This document shows positions 16,126-24,586 of a stretch of 64,000 bases of DNA, piece by piece. Source of the DNA: Prauserella rugosa. Lineage in GTDB: Bacteria > Actinomycetota > Actinomycetes > Mycobacteriales > Pseudonocardiaceae. Made by a program: the position numbers and the translations under genes. Position 1 is the stretch's first letter. Each line of letters opens with the position of its first letter. The DNA lies in assembly GCF_000719975.1 (NCBI RefSeq), contig NZ_JOIJ01000002.1:1-64000 (forward strand). Reading direction: 5' to 3'. The notes below the pieces were generated by a model. That model was not told the DNA's origin, did not search any database, and saw only the letters and a list, made by a program, of their open reading frames with translations.

Positions 16126-17580
16126 TCACAGCCGCCACAGCTCGCGGGCCGAGGACAACGTCTCCCGGTACTCGGCGTAGCCGCGGCGGTACCGTTCGGC
16201 CGCCGCCGGATCGCACTCGACCGTCTGTGCGTTGGCCGCCCAGCGCTCCGCGTCGAACGGCCTGCCCAGTGCCTCGGCCGCGACGAGGACCGCGCCCCGT
16301 GCCCCGACGCCGGGATCGCTCGGGATGACGATCGGCGTGCCGAGGACGTCGGCGAAGATCTGCGTCCACGCCCTCGACCGGACGCCGCCCCCGCAGGCGT
16401 ACAGCGTCCCGGACAGTCCCGCCGCCTCGAAGCAGTGCCGGGCGGCGTAGGCGATCGACTCGCACAGCGCCCGGACGACGTCGGCAGGTCCGTGTTCGAG
16501 CGTCAGCCCCGAGAACTGCGCCCGCGCGGCCGCGTCCACGAACGGCGCGCGCTCCCCCGACGCGGACAGGAACGGCAGCGCGCGCACCCCGTCGGCTCCG
16601 GGGCCGCTCTCGGCGAGCAGGTCGTCGATGCGCTCGACCTCGATGCCGAACATGCGGCAGGCCCAATCGATGCTGGCGGTGCCGACCATCGCGGGCATGG
16701 CCCTGAGGTAGGTGCGCTCGTCCGGTGTGGCCAGGAACATTCCCGCCGGCTCGGCGTCGGCGTCGAACCACGCGTCGTCGGTCAGCACCTGACAGGCCAG
16801 CGTGGTGCCCGCGGTGAGGATGCCGTCGCCCGCCCTGCGCACGCCCGCTCCGATCGCGCTCGCGGGCAGGTCGAACGGTCCCGCGGTCACCGGTAGTCCC
16901 TCGGGAAGGCCCAGCAATTCCGCGCCGCGCGAATCGAGCGAGAAGACACTGCGCGACTTGGCCGGTTCGGCCAGCAGGTCACGCCGGTGGGACAGTCCGC
17001 ACGCGGCGATGGCACCGTCGTCGTAGCGTCGGGTGGCCGGATCGAGGAACGGCAGGGACGCGTCGGACACGTCGACGGTGATCTCACCGGTGAGGCGCTG
17101 CAGCACGGCGTCCACGCAGTAGCCCGCGACGACGGCCCGGTCGAGCGACTCGGGCTCGTGTTCGTCCAGGTGGGACAGGATCGGACCGGCGCATCCGGGG
17201 AACATGCCCGATGCCGTCCTGCGGAAGACGTCGTCGGTGACGCCGCTGGCCTGCCACGCCGCCAGCCGTTCGTTCGCGCGACCGTCCAGCCAGGACACGG
17301 CCGGCCGGACCGCAGCGCCACTCTCGTCCCGCAGCCACACGCCGTCGCCCTGCCCGGTCAGCGCGAGAGCCTCCACGCGGCCCTCGAGCGCCCGCGCGAC
17401 TTCCCTGACCACGGTCGCGACCGTGCCCACGACCTGGTCGAGGTCCTGTTCGACCCGTCCACCCGGCAGCTGGTGTACCTCCGAGGGCGTGCAGGCCTGC
17501 GCGACGGCCACGCCGGAGTCGTCGAACACGACGGCCTTGGTCAGCGACGTTCCGATGTCGACACCGATGATGTGGTTCAT
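16126..17580 (-). CDS. FGGY-family polyol/ketose kinase
   Basis: A 484-residue carbohydrate kinase. The first nucleotide-binding motif is IGVDIGTSLTKAVVFD. The segment LALTGQGDGVWLRDESG resembles that of erythritol kinases more than glycerol or xylulose kinases. WLDGRAN is the sugar-binding region. The second phosphate motif is in GDGILTAGTTLACQ, and ACGGGVRSRAWTQIFADVLG is the C-terminal FGGY signature region. ATG 17580 overlaps the stop of the hydroxyacid dehydrogenase gene by 4 nt, so it is the last gene of the leftward polyol operon. A four- or five-carbon polyol or ketose substrate is inferred from context. Confidence 0.85.
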   Translation of the reverse strand: MNHIIGVDIGTSLTKAVVFDDSGVAVAQACTPSEVHQLPGGRVEQDLDQVVGTVATVVREVARALEGRVEALALTGQGDGVWLRDESGAAVRPAVSWLDGRANERLAAWQASGVTDDVFRRTASGMFPGCAGPILSHLDEHEPESLDRAVVAGYCVDAVLQRLTGEITVDVSDASLPFLDPATRRYDDGAIAACGLSHRRDLLAEPAKSRSVFSLDSRGAELLGLPEGLPVTAGPFDLPASAIGAGVRRAGDGILTAGTTLACQVLTDDAWFDADAEPAGMFLATPDERTYLRAMPAMVGTASIDWACRMFGIEVERIDDLLAESGPGADGVRALPFLSASGERAPFVDAAARAQFSGLTLEHGPADVVRALCESIAYAARHCFEAAGLSGTLYACGGGVRSRAWTQIFADVLGTPIVIPSDPGVGARGAVLVAAEALGRPFDAERWAANAQTVECDPAAAERYRRGYAEYRETLSSARELWRL

Positions 17581-18605
17581 CGCAACACGTCCGGGTTCGC
17601 CACGTTGAGCAAGGTCTCGCCGCGCGCGTAACGGCCCACCTCCGCCGCGACGATCTCGGCGGCGCGCTGGGCGGTCTGTTTGCTGCAGCCGGCCAGGTGC
17701 GGGGTCGCGATCACGTTGGGCAGGGACCGCAGTTCCCAGTCGGCGGGTGGTGGTTCCTCGTCGTAGACGTCGAGTGCCAGCGCACCGAGTTTGCCGCTGC
17801 GCAACAGGTCCGGCAATGGCGCGTAGTCGAGCAGCCCGCCGCGTGCCGAGTTGACCAGGACCGCGCCCTCGGGAAGCAGCGCGAGCTTCTCGGCGTCGAT
17901 CAGGTGGTGGGTCTGCTCGGTCAGCCGGGCGTGCAGGCTGACCACGGGACTGCTGCGCAGCAGTTCGTCGAGTTCGACCAGGTTGGCACCGTCGGCCGCG
18001 ACCCGGTCGGCGTCGGCGTACGGGTCCGCGACGAGCACCCGGGAACCGAAGGCCACGAGGACCTTGGCCACGCGGGCGCCGATGGCGCCGTAACCGACCA
18101 GGCCGACGGTCGTACCGTCGAGTTCGAGACCCGCGTTCGGGTAGGCGTAGTAGTCCCCGCGCCACTGGCCGCCGAGCAGTTCGGCCGACGCGGTGGGGAT
18201 CCGGCGCATCGCCGCGAGGATGAGCCCGATCGCGAACTCCGCGGCCGCGGCCGCGTTCCGTCCGGGTGCGAACGTGACCGCGACGCCCGCCTCGGTCGCG
18301 GCGGTCAGGTCCACGTTCACCGGGCCGCCGCGGCACACCGAGACCAGGCGCAGGTCCGGGGCCGCCGCGAACACCTTCTTCGTGAACGGGGCCATCTGCG
18401 TGACCGCGACCTCGGCATCCCCCAGCGCCTCGATCACCTGGTCCTCGGTGCCGCTGGCTTCCTGCACCCCGCCGACGGGGCCGAAGGGCTCCACCGGCCA
18501 CGGCAGCGACAGCTCGCTGAACTCCGCGTCGGCCACGTGGGCGCGCACCGCGTCGGTCAGCAGGGTCGTGCCGACGAATTCGTCTCCTGCAGCGAGTATC
18601 CGCAA
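17577..18605 (-). CDS. D-isomer-specific 2-hydroxyacid dehydrogenase
   Basis: A 342-residue NAD-dependent dehydrogenase of the phosphoglycerate / erythronate-phosphate dehydrogenase group. The Rossmann motif GLVGYGAIGARVAKVL, the catalytic Arg in LVNSARGG, the Glu in YDEEPPP and the His in TPHLAG are all present. FAPGRNAAAAAEFAIGLIL is the typical hinge. The N-terminal substrate domain (about 1-110) has a family-typical CRGGPVNVD. It overlaps the next kinase by 4 nt. Because its neighbours handle tetrulose- or pentulose-type phosphates, a (phospho)aldonate such as erythronate 4-phosphate is a plausible substrate, but this is inference. Confidence 0.82.
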   Translation of the reverse strand: MRILAAGDEFVGTTLLTDAVRAHVADAEFSELSLPWPVEPFGPVGGVQEASGTEDQVIEALGDAEVAVTQMAPFTKKVFAAAPDLRLVSVCRGGPVNVDLTAATEAGVAVTFAPGRNAAAAAEFAIGLILAAMRRIPTASAELLGGQWRGDYYAYPNAGLELDGTTVGLVGYGAIGARVAKVLVAFGSRVLVADPYADADRVAADGANLVELDELLRSSPVVSLHARLTEQTHHLIDAEKLALLPEGAVLVNSARGGLLDYAPLPDLLRSGKLGALALDVYDEEPPPADWELRSLPNVIATPHLAGCSKQTAQRAAEIVAAEVGRYARGETLLNVANPDVLR

Positions 18606-18648
18606 CGTCGTTGTTCCTCTCGTGCTGCTTCGGGTTGTGCCGCTGGTG

Positions 18649-19113
18649 TCAGGTCGCGGCGTCCGCCTGTTCGTACTCGGTGATGTGGGCGACCTTGGCG
18701 GCGCTGGCCGAGGCCGGGTCGAAGGTGTAGCCGAGCCATTCGGTCACGATCCGCTTGGCGAGTTCCGGACCGATCACCCGGGCGCCGAACGTGATGACCT
18801 GGCAGTTGTTGGATTTCACGGAACGTTCGGCCGAGTACGAGTCGTGCGCGACCGTCGCCCGCACACCGGGGACCTTGTTGGCCGAGATGGCGACACCGAT
18901 GCCGGTGCCGCAGACGAGCACGCCGCGGTCGGCCTCCCCCGCGGCGATCTTCTCGGCGGCCGCGAGTCCCAGTACCGGATAGGCTCGGGTGTCGTCGGCG
19001 CTGTCCACGCCGACGTCGATGACCTCGCTGACCCGTTCGTCGGCCGACAGCAGGGTTCGGACCTCGTTCTTCAGTGTCACGCCTGCATCGTCGGCGGCCA
19101 CGACCACTCGCAT
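18649..19113 (-). CDS. RpiB/LacAB-family isomerase, erythrulose-4-phosphate isomerase type
   Basis: A 154-residue aldose-ketose isomerase. The catalytic Cys sits in LVCGTGIGVAISANKVPGVRA. In ordinary ribose-5-phosphate isomerase B the segment after YSAE reads R-x-HN with a catalytic His; here it is SVKSNNCQVITFGARVIG. An SNN version is what I recall from EryI of the Brucella erythritol pathway and DerI of mycobacterial threitol pathways, which convert D-erythrulose 4-phosphate to D-erythrose 4-phosphate. The N-terminal ADDAG also differs from the usual DHAG. It is directly coupled (1-nt overlap) to the DhaKL kinase gene, the pairing expected for D-erythrulose use. Confidence 0.82.
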   Translation of the reverse strand: MRVVVAADDAGVTLKNEVRTLLSADERVSEVIDVGVDSADDTRAYPVLGLAAAEKIAAGEADRGVLVCGTGIGVAISANKVPGVRATVAHDSYSAERSVKSNNCQVITFGARVIGPELAKRIVTEWLGYTFDPASASAAKVAHITEYEQADAAT

Positions 19114-20825
19114 CAGTGCTGTCCTCCCAACACGTCGCCGATCGCGGTGACGATGAGCGCGAACGACGTCGCGCCCGGATCGGCGTGTCCCTTGCTGCGT
19201 TCGGCCAGGCGTGCGGCCCTGCCCTTGCCGGGAAGCAGGTCGGCGGTGCGGGAGGCGGCGTCGGTCGCCGCCTGCGCCGCCTTGCGCCACGCGCCGGCGA
19301 GCTCGGAAGCCGCATGGGCCTGCAGCGTGGCGCGGAACGGTTCGACGGCGTCGAGCATGGTCTTCTCCCCCGGCTTGGCCTTGCCGAGGTCGACGAACGC
19401 GCGCACCGCCCTGTCCACCGCGGCGGAGACGGTTCGGGCATCCGGGTCGGCGTGGGTGCCGGCGTGGCCGATCGCCTCACGCAGGCCGGCCCCCGTCTCG
19501 GCCAGCAGCACGCCGTACAGGGCACCGGAGGCGCCCCCGGCCGCGTCGGCGAAGGCGGTGCCCGCCGCGAGCAGCCGATCTGCGACGCCTTCCGCGGTGC
19601 GGGCCGCGGCCACGGCGGCCCGCATGCCCCGGGTCATGCCCAGTCCGTGGTCGCCGTCGGCCGCCACCGCGTCCAGCCTGCCGAGTTCGGTCTCGTGCTC
19701 CTCGATCGTCCGCAGCGCCGCGGTGAGCGCGCGGTCGACGATGCCCTGGCCGTCGCCGGCGGGAGTGGAGACTGTGTCGTCGACCGTGTTCGACGGGCGG
19801 ACCGAACCGAGCGGGCGCCCGTCGCTGCGGTACCCCGGTGAGGAACACGGCGCCGCGTACAGCTCCGCCAGTTCGTCGTCGAGCACCATCGCCGACAGCG
19901 AGACGCCGGCCATGTCGAGTGAGGTGACGAACTCGCCCACCTCGATGTGCACCGGGTCCAGACCCGCGCCGACGAGACGTTCGTGCACCCGCTTGTAGGT
20001 CACGAACAGTTCCTCGTACTTGGTGCGGCCGAGACCGTTGAGCAACACGGCGACGCGGCCGTCTCCCTGTGCGGCGGGCAGGTCCTTCACCTCGGCCAGC
20101 AGTCCGTCGACGAGCTCGTCTGCCAGTTGCACCGCATCGAGCCTGCCGACTGTGCGCACGCCGGGTTCGCCGTGGATGCCCAGGCCCAGCTCCATCTCGG
20201 TGTCCTCGACGGTGAACAGCGGTGTGGCCGCGCCGGGCAGCGTGCATCCGCCGAACGCCGCACCGAAGGTGCGGGTGTGCTGATTGGCCTTGACCGCCGC
20301 CGCGTGGACGGCGTCGAGGTCGTCACCGCGTTCCGCGGCCGCGCCCGCCACCTTGAACACGAGGAAGTCACCCGCGACGCCGCGGCGGCTGGCCGGGTCG
20401 TCCACCGGGCCGCTGGCGACGTCGTCGGTGACGAGGATGGTGCGGCTGTCGATCCCCTCGGCCGCCAACCGGCGCGCCGCCAGTCCGAAGTGGAGGACAT
20501 CGCCCTGGTAGTTGCCGTAGCCGAACAGGACGCCTGCGCCGCCGTCGACGGCCCGCGCCGTGCGGTAGACCTGCTCGGCACTGGGGCTGGTGAACACGTC
20601 GCCGACGACCGCGCCGTCGGCCAGGCCGGTGCCGACCAGGCCGGCGAACGCCGGGTAGTGGCCACAGCCGCCGCCGATGACGACCGCCACCTTGCCCGGC
20701 CTCGGCGCGTCGGCGGTCACGACGCCGTAGGCGCCGGGGACCTTGCGCACCTCCCGGCCGTAGGCGGTCACGAACCCGTCGACCCAGTCGCGTTTGAACG
20801 TCTCGGCGGTTCCCAACACCGTCAT
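19113..20825 (-). CDS. Fused DhaK-DhaL ATP-dependent ketose kinase
   Basis: A 570-residue kinase. Residues 1-330 form the DhaK domain: GGGCGHYPAF, GDVFTSPSAEQV, LFGYGNYQGDVLHF, and the substrate-binding His in LGLGIHGEPG. After a short linker the DhaL nucleotide-binding domain follows, with the Mg-binding AADGDHGLGMTRG and DAAGGASGALYG. Such single-chain ATP-using enzymes phosphorylate dihydroxyacetone or, in tetritol pathways, D- or L-erythrulose (DerK/LerK). Coupling to an EryI/DerI-like isomerase favours D-erythrulose. The start overlaps the HAD gene stop by 4 nt. Confidence 0.87.
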   Translation of the reverse strand: MTVLGTAETFKRDWVDGFVTAYGREVRKVPGAYGVVTADAPRPGKVAVVIGGGCGHYPAFAGLVGTGLADGAVVGDVFTSPSAEQVYRTARAVDGGAGVLFGYGNYQGDVLHFGLAARRLAAEGIDSRTILVTDDVASGPVDDPASRRGVAGDFLVFKVAGAAAERGDDLDAVHAAAVKANQHTRTFGAAFGGCTLPGAATPLFTVEDTEMELGLGIHGEPGVRTVGRLDAVQLADELVDGLLAEVKDLPAAQGDGRVAVLLNGLGRTKYEELFVTYKRVHERLVGAGLDPVHIEVGEFVTSLDMAGVSLSAMVLDDELAELYAAPCSSPGYRSDGRPLGSVRPSNTVDDTVSTPAGDGQGIVDRALTAALRTIEEHETELGRLDAVAADGDHGLGMTRGMRAAVAAARTAEGVADRLLAAGTAFADAAGGASGALYGVLLAETGAGLREAIGHAGTHADPDARTVSAAVDRAVRAFVDLGKAKPGEKTMLDAVEPFRATLQAHAASELAGAWRKAAQAATDAASRTADLLPGKGRAARLAERSKGHADPGATSFALIVTAIGDVLGGQH

Positions 20826-21499
20826 GATCGCACCAACTCCCCGGTGAGGTAGGCGAGCAACGTCCGGCGGACCTCGTCGTTGTCCGAGGCGATCCGCGCC
20901 GCCAGTTCGAGCGCGTCGGGCTTCGGCGGGTAGGTGGGATTCGGCAGCGCCACGACCGTGAGCCCCGCGGCCGCGGCTGCCCTGATGCCGTTACTGGAGT
21001 CCTCCACCCCGAGACACCGCTGTCCCGGCACGTCGAGGCGGGCGGCCGCCTCGACGTAGACGTCCGGGCTCGGTTTGCCACGCGCCACCTCGGCACTCGA
21101 CACCGTGGCCCTGAACTCCGACGTCAGCCCGTGGGTGGCCAGCACCGCGTCGATCACGCGGCGCGCCGCCGACGAGGCGAGTGCGATGGGCACGCGTGCC
21201 CCGACGTCCCGCACCATCGCGTCGGCGCCCGGCAGCAGCGGTGCGTGACCGGCTTCGATCGAGGCGATCATGCCGTCGACCACGGCGTCCTCGACCTGCT
21301 GGACGGCCTCGGCGGTCTCGGTCCGTTCGGCCAGGTAACCGGCCCATTCGGGGGCGCTCATCCCCTGCACCCTCGCGGTGTCCTCGGGCGTCCACTCCAC
21401 TCCGTGGCGGGCGGCGTAGGCGACCCAGTTCTCTTCCCAGAGGTGTTCACTCTCGACCAGCACCCCGTCGAGGTCGAACACGACCGCGGCGAACGTCAT
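20822..21499 (-). CDS. HAD-family sugar phosphatase / phosphoglucomutase-like
   Basis: A 225-residue haloacid-dehalogenase hydrolase of the beta-phosphoglucomutase-like subfamily. Motif I FDLDGVLVESE has the nucleophilic and acid/base Asp, motif II is LASSAA, the Lys is in ARGKPSPDVY and motif III is CLGVEDSSNGIRAA. The cap domain lies between residues 20 and 85. It is the first gene of the leftward polyol operon. An AAAGGGG ribosome site is 7 nt before the ATG. It may dephosphorylate excess sugar phosphates or isomerise one. Promoter and operator lie just upstream. Confidence 0.85.
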   Translation of the reverse strand: MTFAAVVFDLDGVLVESEHLWEENWVAYAARHGVEWTPEDTARVQGMSAPEWAGYLAERTETAEAVQQVEDAVVDGMIASIEAGHAPLLPGADAMVRDVGARVPIALASSAARRVIDAVLATHGLTSEFRATVSSAEVARGKPSPDVYVEAAARLDVPGQRCLGVEDSSNGIRAAAAAGLTVVALPNPTYPPKPDALELAARIASDNDEVRRTLLAYLTGELVRS

Positions 21500-21523
21500 T
21501 CACAGCCCCTTTCACGCTCGGAC

Positions 21524-21556
21524 TGTTAAATTAACACCCGCGATGGGATTTGTCAG
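21524..21556 (-). promoter_or_regulatory. Promoter with DeoR-type operator of leftward polyol operon
   Basis: On the minus strand CTGACA (21551-21556) and TAATTT (21528-21533) are spaced exactly 17 bp. The perfect 13-bp palindrome TGTTAAATTAACA (21524-21536) covers the -10 box, so a bound repressor would block RNA polymerase. The palindrome recurs with two changes at 23171-23183. The DeoR regulator between them is the obvious ligand. Confidence 0.7.
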
Positions 21557-21635
21557 GGGTGGCCGCGTGGCAGTGTGGCCGCGAGACCGCGCGTGGACAC
21601 CACGCTCGGGTCGGCTCGATCGGGAAGGCGGGGAG

Positions 21636-22280
21636 ATGAACAAGGGCGGCGAGACGGACGAGCGCGAGGTGCGGCTCCTGCTCGTGCGGCACGGGGAAAC
21701 GACGTGGCATGCGGACAACCGCTACGCGGGCAGCAGCGACGTGGGCCTGACCGCGCGGGGGCACCGACAGGCGGCCGCACTCGCACGGTGGGCAGCGAGC
21801 TGCCACAGCCGGCCCGCTGCGGTGTACTGCTCGCCGCAGAGCAGGGCGATCGACACGGCACGACCGGTCGCGGCCGCACTGGGCACCCAGCCGGCCGTCG
21901 TGCCGGAGCTGGCCGAGGCGCACTTCGGCATCGCGGAGGGCCACACACTCGGCGAGCTGCCCGCCGACGTGGCGGCCCGGTTCCGCGCGGACCCGGTGGC
22001 ACACGCCTTCCCGGAGGCCGAACCGCCCGCCGTCGTGGCCGAACGGGGCGCGGGTGCTCTGCGCCACGTCGCGGCCCGCCACCGGGCCACCGGCTCCGAC
22101 GCTCCCGCACTGGTCGTCGCGCACAACACCCTGCTGCGCCTGTCCCTGTGCCTGCTGTTCGGAATCCCCCTGTCCACCTACCGCCGGGTGTTACCCCGAC
22201 TCGACAATGCGGCCGTCACCGAGATCGGCATACACGCAGGACACGCCAGCCTGCGACGGCTCAACGCGGCGGTGAGGTGA
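21636..22280 (+). CDS. Histidine phosphatase family protein
   Basis: A 214-residue member of the phosphoglycerate-mutase-like phosphatases. The phospho-accepting His is in LLLVRHGETTW; a Ser/Arg pair in YCSPQSRAIDTA and the second His in LVVAHNTLLRL complete the site. The typical acid residue appears in ELAEAHFG. ATG 21636 follows a purine-rich GGCGGGGAG; an upstream in-frame ATG at 21543 adds an Arg/Gly-rich leader that overlaps the control region. It is transcribed toward and ends 1 nt before the DeoR gene, so it belongs to the polyol locus, probably acting on a small sugar phosphate. Confidence 0.82.
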   Translation: MNKGGETDEREVRLLLVRHGETTWHADNRYAGSSDVGLTARGHRQAAALARWAASCHSRPAAVYCSPQSRAIDTARPVAAALGTQPAVVPELAEAHFGIAEGHTLGELPADVAARFRADPVAHAFPEAEPPAVVAERGAGALRHVAARHRATGSDAPALVVAHNTLLRLSLCLLFGIPLSTYRRVLPRLDNAAVTEIGIHAGHASLRRLNAAVR

Positions 22281-22281
22281 G

Positions 22282-23082
22282 ATGCTGGAGCCCGTGACGG
22301 AGAAGACGGACAAGGGCGCCGGACAGCGCGCGAGCAGGCAGCAACGCATCACCGACTACGTGATCGGCAACGGTTCCGCCTCGGCGGCCGAGCTGGCGGA
22401 GCTGACCGGCGTGAGCGTGATGACCGTGCACCGCGACCTGGACGAGCTCGCCCGGCGCGGTCTGCTGCGCAAGTTCCGGGGCGGGGTGTCGGCCCAGCCG
22501 TCGACGGTGTTCGAGAGCAACTCGGAGTACCGCCTCAACGCGCACGTCGAGGCAAAGGCGGCGATCGCCAGGCGGGCCCTGACCTACGTCGAGCCGGGGA
22601 TGTCGATCCTGCTCGACGATTCCACGAGCGCGCTCGCGCTGGCGAAACTGCTGACCGAGGTGACGCCGTTGACGGTTGCGACGAACTACCTGCGGGCCAT
22701 CGAGCTACTCAAGGACGTCGAGGACATCCGGCTGATCGGCATCGGCGGCGACTACTCCCCGACGCACGACGCGTTCGTGGGTATGCCGTGCCTGGAGACG
22801 GTGGAGCGGCTCACCGTGGATGCGACGTTCGTGTCCACGTCGGCCATGAACACGGACATGACCTTCCATCAGGAGCCCGAGATCGTCATGGTCAAACGGG
22901 CGATGCTGCAGAGCGCGCAGAACCGCGTGCTGCTCATGGATTCGAGCAAGATGCCGCGTACCGCACTCCACCGGCTCGCGCCGCTGACCGATTACCACCG
23001 GCTGATCGTGGACGCGAAGACGCCCGAGGCGACCGTCGAGGAACTGCGGAACCGGACCGAGGTGGACGTCGCGCCGCTCTGA
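22282..23082 (+). CDS. DeoR-family transcriptional regulator
   Basis: A 266-residue sugar-phosphate-responsive repressor. The N-terminal winged helix-turn-helix (about residues 20-75) has the family signature QQRITDYVIGNG...AAELAELTGVSVMTVHRDLDELARRGLLRKFRGG. The C-terminal DeoRC domain holds DDSTSALALAKLL and VATNYLRAI, a phosphosugar isomerase-like pocket, plus the ...VFVSTSAMN-like and LLMDSSKM motifs. It is co-transcribed with the histidine phosphatase. Two palindromic AT-rich sites, one over the promoter of the leftward operon and one over that of the permease, are its likely operators; the effector is probably a sugar phosphate made by the kinases here. Confidence 0.9.
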   Translation: MLEPVTEKTDKGAGQRASRQQRITDYVIGNGSASAAELAELTGVSVMTVHRDLDELARRGLLRKFRGGVSAQPSTVFESNSEYRLNAHVEAKAAIARRALTYVEPGMSILLDDSTSALALAKLLTEVTPLTVATNYLRAIELLKDVEDIRLIGIGGDYSPTHDAFVGMPCLETVERLTVDATFVSTSAMNTDMTFHQEPEIVMVKRAMLQSAQNRVLLMDSSKMPRTALHRLAPLTDYHRLIVDAKTPEATVEELRNRTEVDVAPL

Positions 23083-23089
23083 TCGACGG

Positions 23090-23136
23090 TTCGGCTGTCG
23101 ACGCCCTGGGCCTCGACAATCGGCTCGACAGCCGAA
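23090..23136 (+). terminator. Hairpin after DeoR gene
   Basis: Perfect 12-bp arms at 23090-23101 and 23125-23136 (TTCGGCTGTCGA and its complement) with a 23-nt loop, 8 bp after the regulator stop. There is no T-run, so termination is likely but not certain. Confidence 0.55.
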
Positions 23137-23164
23137 AGCCACCGGGAACTCGTGAAAATCACAT

Positions 23165-23194
23165 CTTGTCTGTGAACTTAACATGGGTGATGAT
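23165..23194 (+). promoter_or_regulatory. Promoter and DeoR-type operator of polyol permease
   Basis: TTGTCT (23166-23171) and GATGAT (23189-23194) are 17 bp apart. Between them lies TGTGAACTTAACA (23171-23183), which matches 11 of 13 positions of the perfect palindrome at 21524-21536. An operator between -35 and -10 is a classic repression site. Confidence 0.6.
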
Positions 23195-23221
23195 GCGGGC
23201 AGTCACATCCATGGAGGCGAG

Positions 23222-24586
23222 ATGACTGCCCAGACAACACCGACGTTGTCCGAACCCGGCGGTGGGTTCCGCGGGTTGCTCGAGAAATGGGGGCTGCCGG
23301 CGCCGTTGCTGCTCGGCTACGTCGGCCTGCTGCTGTTCATGATCGGCGACGGAGTCGAGTCGGGCTTCATCGCACCGTTCATGGCCGATCACGGCGCCGG
23401 TGACGACATCCGCGCCTCGTACGTCATCACGGTCTACGGCGTCGCGGTGATGCTGGCGTCGTGGCTGTCGGGCGCGCTGTCCGAACTGTGGGGCCCGCGC
23501 CGGGTCATGATGCTCGGCTTCGCCATCTGGATCGTGTTCGACGTGCTGTTCCTCGCCGTCGCGGTCAGTGGTGAGAACTACGCACTGATGATGGTGTTCT
23601 ACGGCATCCGCGGATTCGGCTACCCGATGTTCGCCTTCGGGTTCCTCGTGTGGATCACCGCCGTGGCACCGATCGCGCGGCTCGGAGCCGCCGTCGGCTG
23701 GTTCTACTTCGCCTTCACCGGTGGCCTGCCGACGCTGGGCTCCCTGGTCGCCAGCTTCACCAACCCGATCTTCGGCCATTACGGCACGTTGTGGTTGTCG
23801 ATCGCCATCCTCGGCGCGGGCGGCCTGGTGTGCCTGCTCGGTGTCCGCGAGCGCACGGGCTACAGCAGGCTCGCCCCGCCGGAGGTCAAACCGGTGCAGA
23901 GCCTCATGTCCAGCGTGTCGATCGCGTGGAAGAAGCCCCAGGTCGGCCTCGGGATGATCGCCCGGGTCATCAACACCGCACCCGAGTTCGGCATGCTCGT
24001 GTTCTTCCCGACCATCTTCGCCCACCAGATCGGGTTCGGTGAGGGCCGATGGCTGCTGCTGGTGTCGGTCATCTACGGCACCAACATCGTGTTCAACCTG
24101 ATCTTCGGGGTGCTGTCGGACAAGATCGGATGGCGCACGACGATCTTCTGGTTCGGCGCGGTGGGCTGTGCCGTCTCGATTCTGCTGCTGTACTTCGTCC
24201 CACTGGCACTCGGCGCCGACTACTACTGGGTCGCGCTGCTCGTCGGCGCCCTGTACGGCGCGACGCTCGCCGGGTTCGTCCCGATCTCGGCGCTGCTCCC
24301 GTCGTTGGCTCCGGAGAACAAGGGCGGGGCGATGGCGTTGCTGAACCTCGGTGCCGGTGCGGCCACGTTCGTCGGGCCCGCGATCGTGAGCCTGTTCCTC
24401 GGCCCGGCAGGCGCCGCGGGCGTGGTGATCATCTTCTCCGCGCTGTACGTCGTGGCCGCGGTCATCGTCCGTTTCCTCAAGCTGCCCGAGGTCACCGAGC
24501 AGGCGCTGGAGAAGGACGCCAACCTCCAGGAGGTCACACACGAGGTGACACAGGAGGCCGGGCCGGACGTCGCGGTGCGCCGGTGA
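23222..24586 (+). CDS. Polyol permease (RbtT/DalT/CsbX-type MFS)
   Basis: A 454-residue 12-helix transporter. GYVGLLLFMIGDGVESGFIAPFM in helix 1 is the hallmark of ribitol/arabinitol permeases. Also visible: SGALSELWGPRRVMMLG between helices 2 and 3, YGIRGFGYPMFAFGFLVWI, RTGYSRLAPPE in the central loop, and GVLSDKIGWR. ATG 23222 has an excellent GGAGG site at 5 nt; an in-frame upstream ATG at 23183 lies on the operator. It is followed with a 4-nt overlap by a second sugar kinase, so import and phosphorylation are coupled. Substrate is likely a C4-C5 polyol or ketose. Confidence 0.88.
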   Translation: MTAQTTPTLSEPGGGFRGLLEKWGLPAPLLLGYVGLLLFMIGDGVESGFIAPFMADHGAGDDIRASYVITVYGVAVMLASWLSGALSELWGPRRVMMLGFAIWIVFDVLFLAVAVSGENYALMMVFYGIRGFGYPMFAFGFLVWITAVAPIARLGAAVGWFYFAFTGGLPTLGSLVASFTNPIFGHYGTLWLSIAILGAGGLVCLLGVRERTGYSRLAPPEVKPVQSLMSSVSIAWKKPQVGLGMIARVINTAPEFGMLVFFPTIFAHQIGFGEGRWLLLVSVIYGTNIVFNLIFGVLSDKIGWRTTIFWFGAVGCAVSILLLYFVPLALGADYYWVALLVGALYGATLAGFVPISALLPSLAPENKGGAMALLNLGAGAATFVGPAIVSLFLGPAGAAGVVIIFSALYVVAAVIVRFLKLPEVTEQALEKDANLQEVTHEVTQEAGPDVAVRR

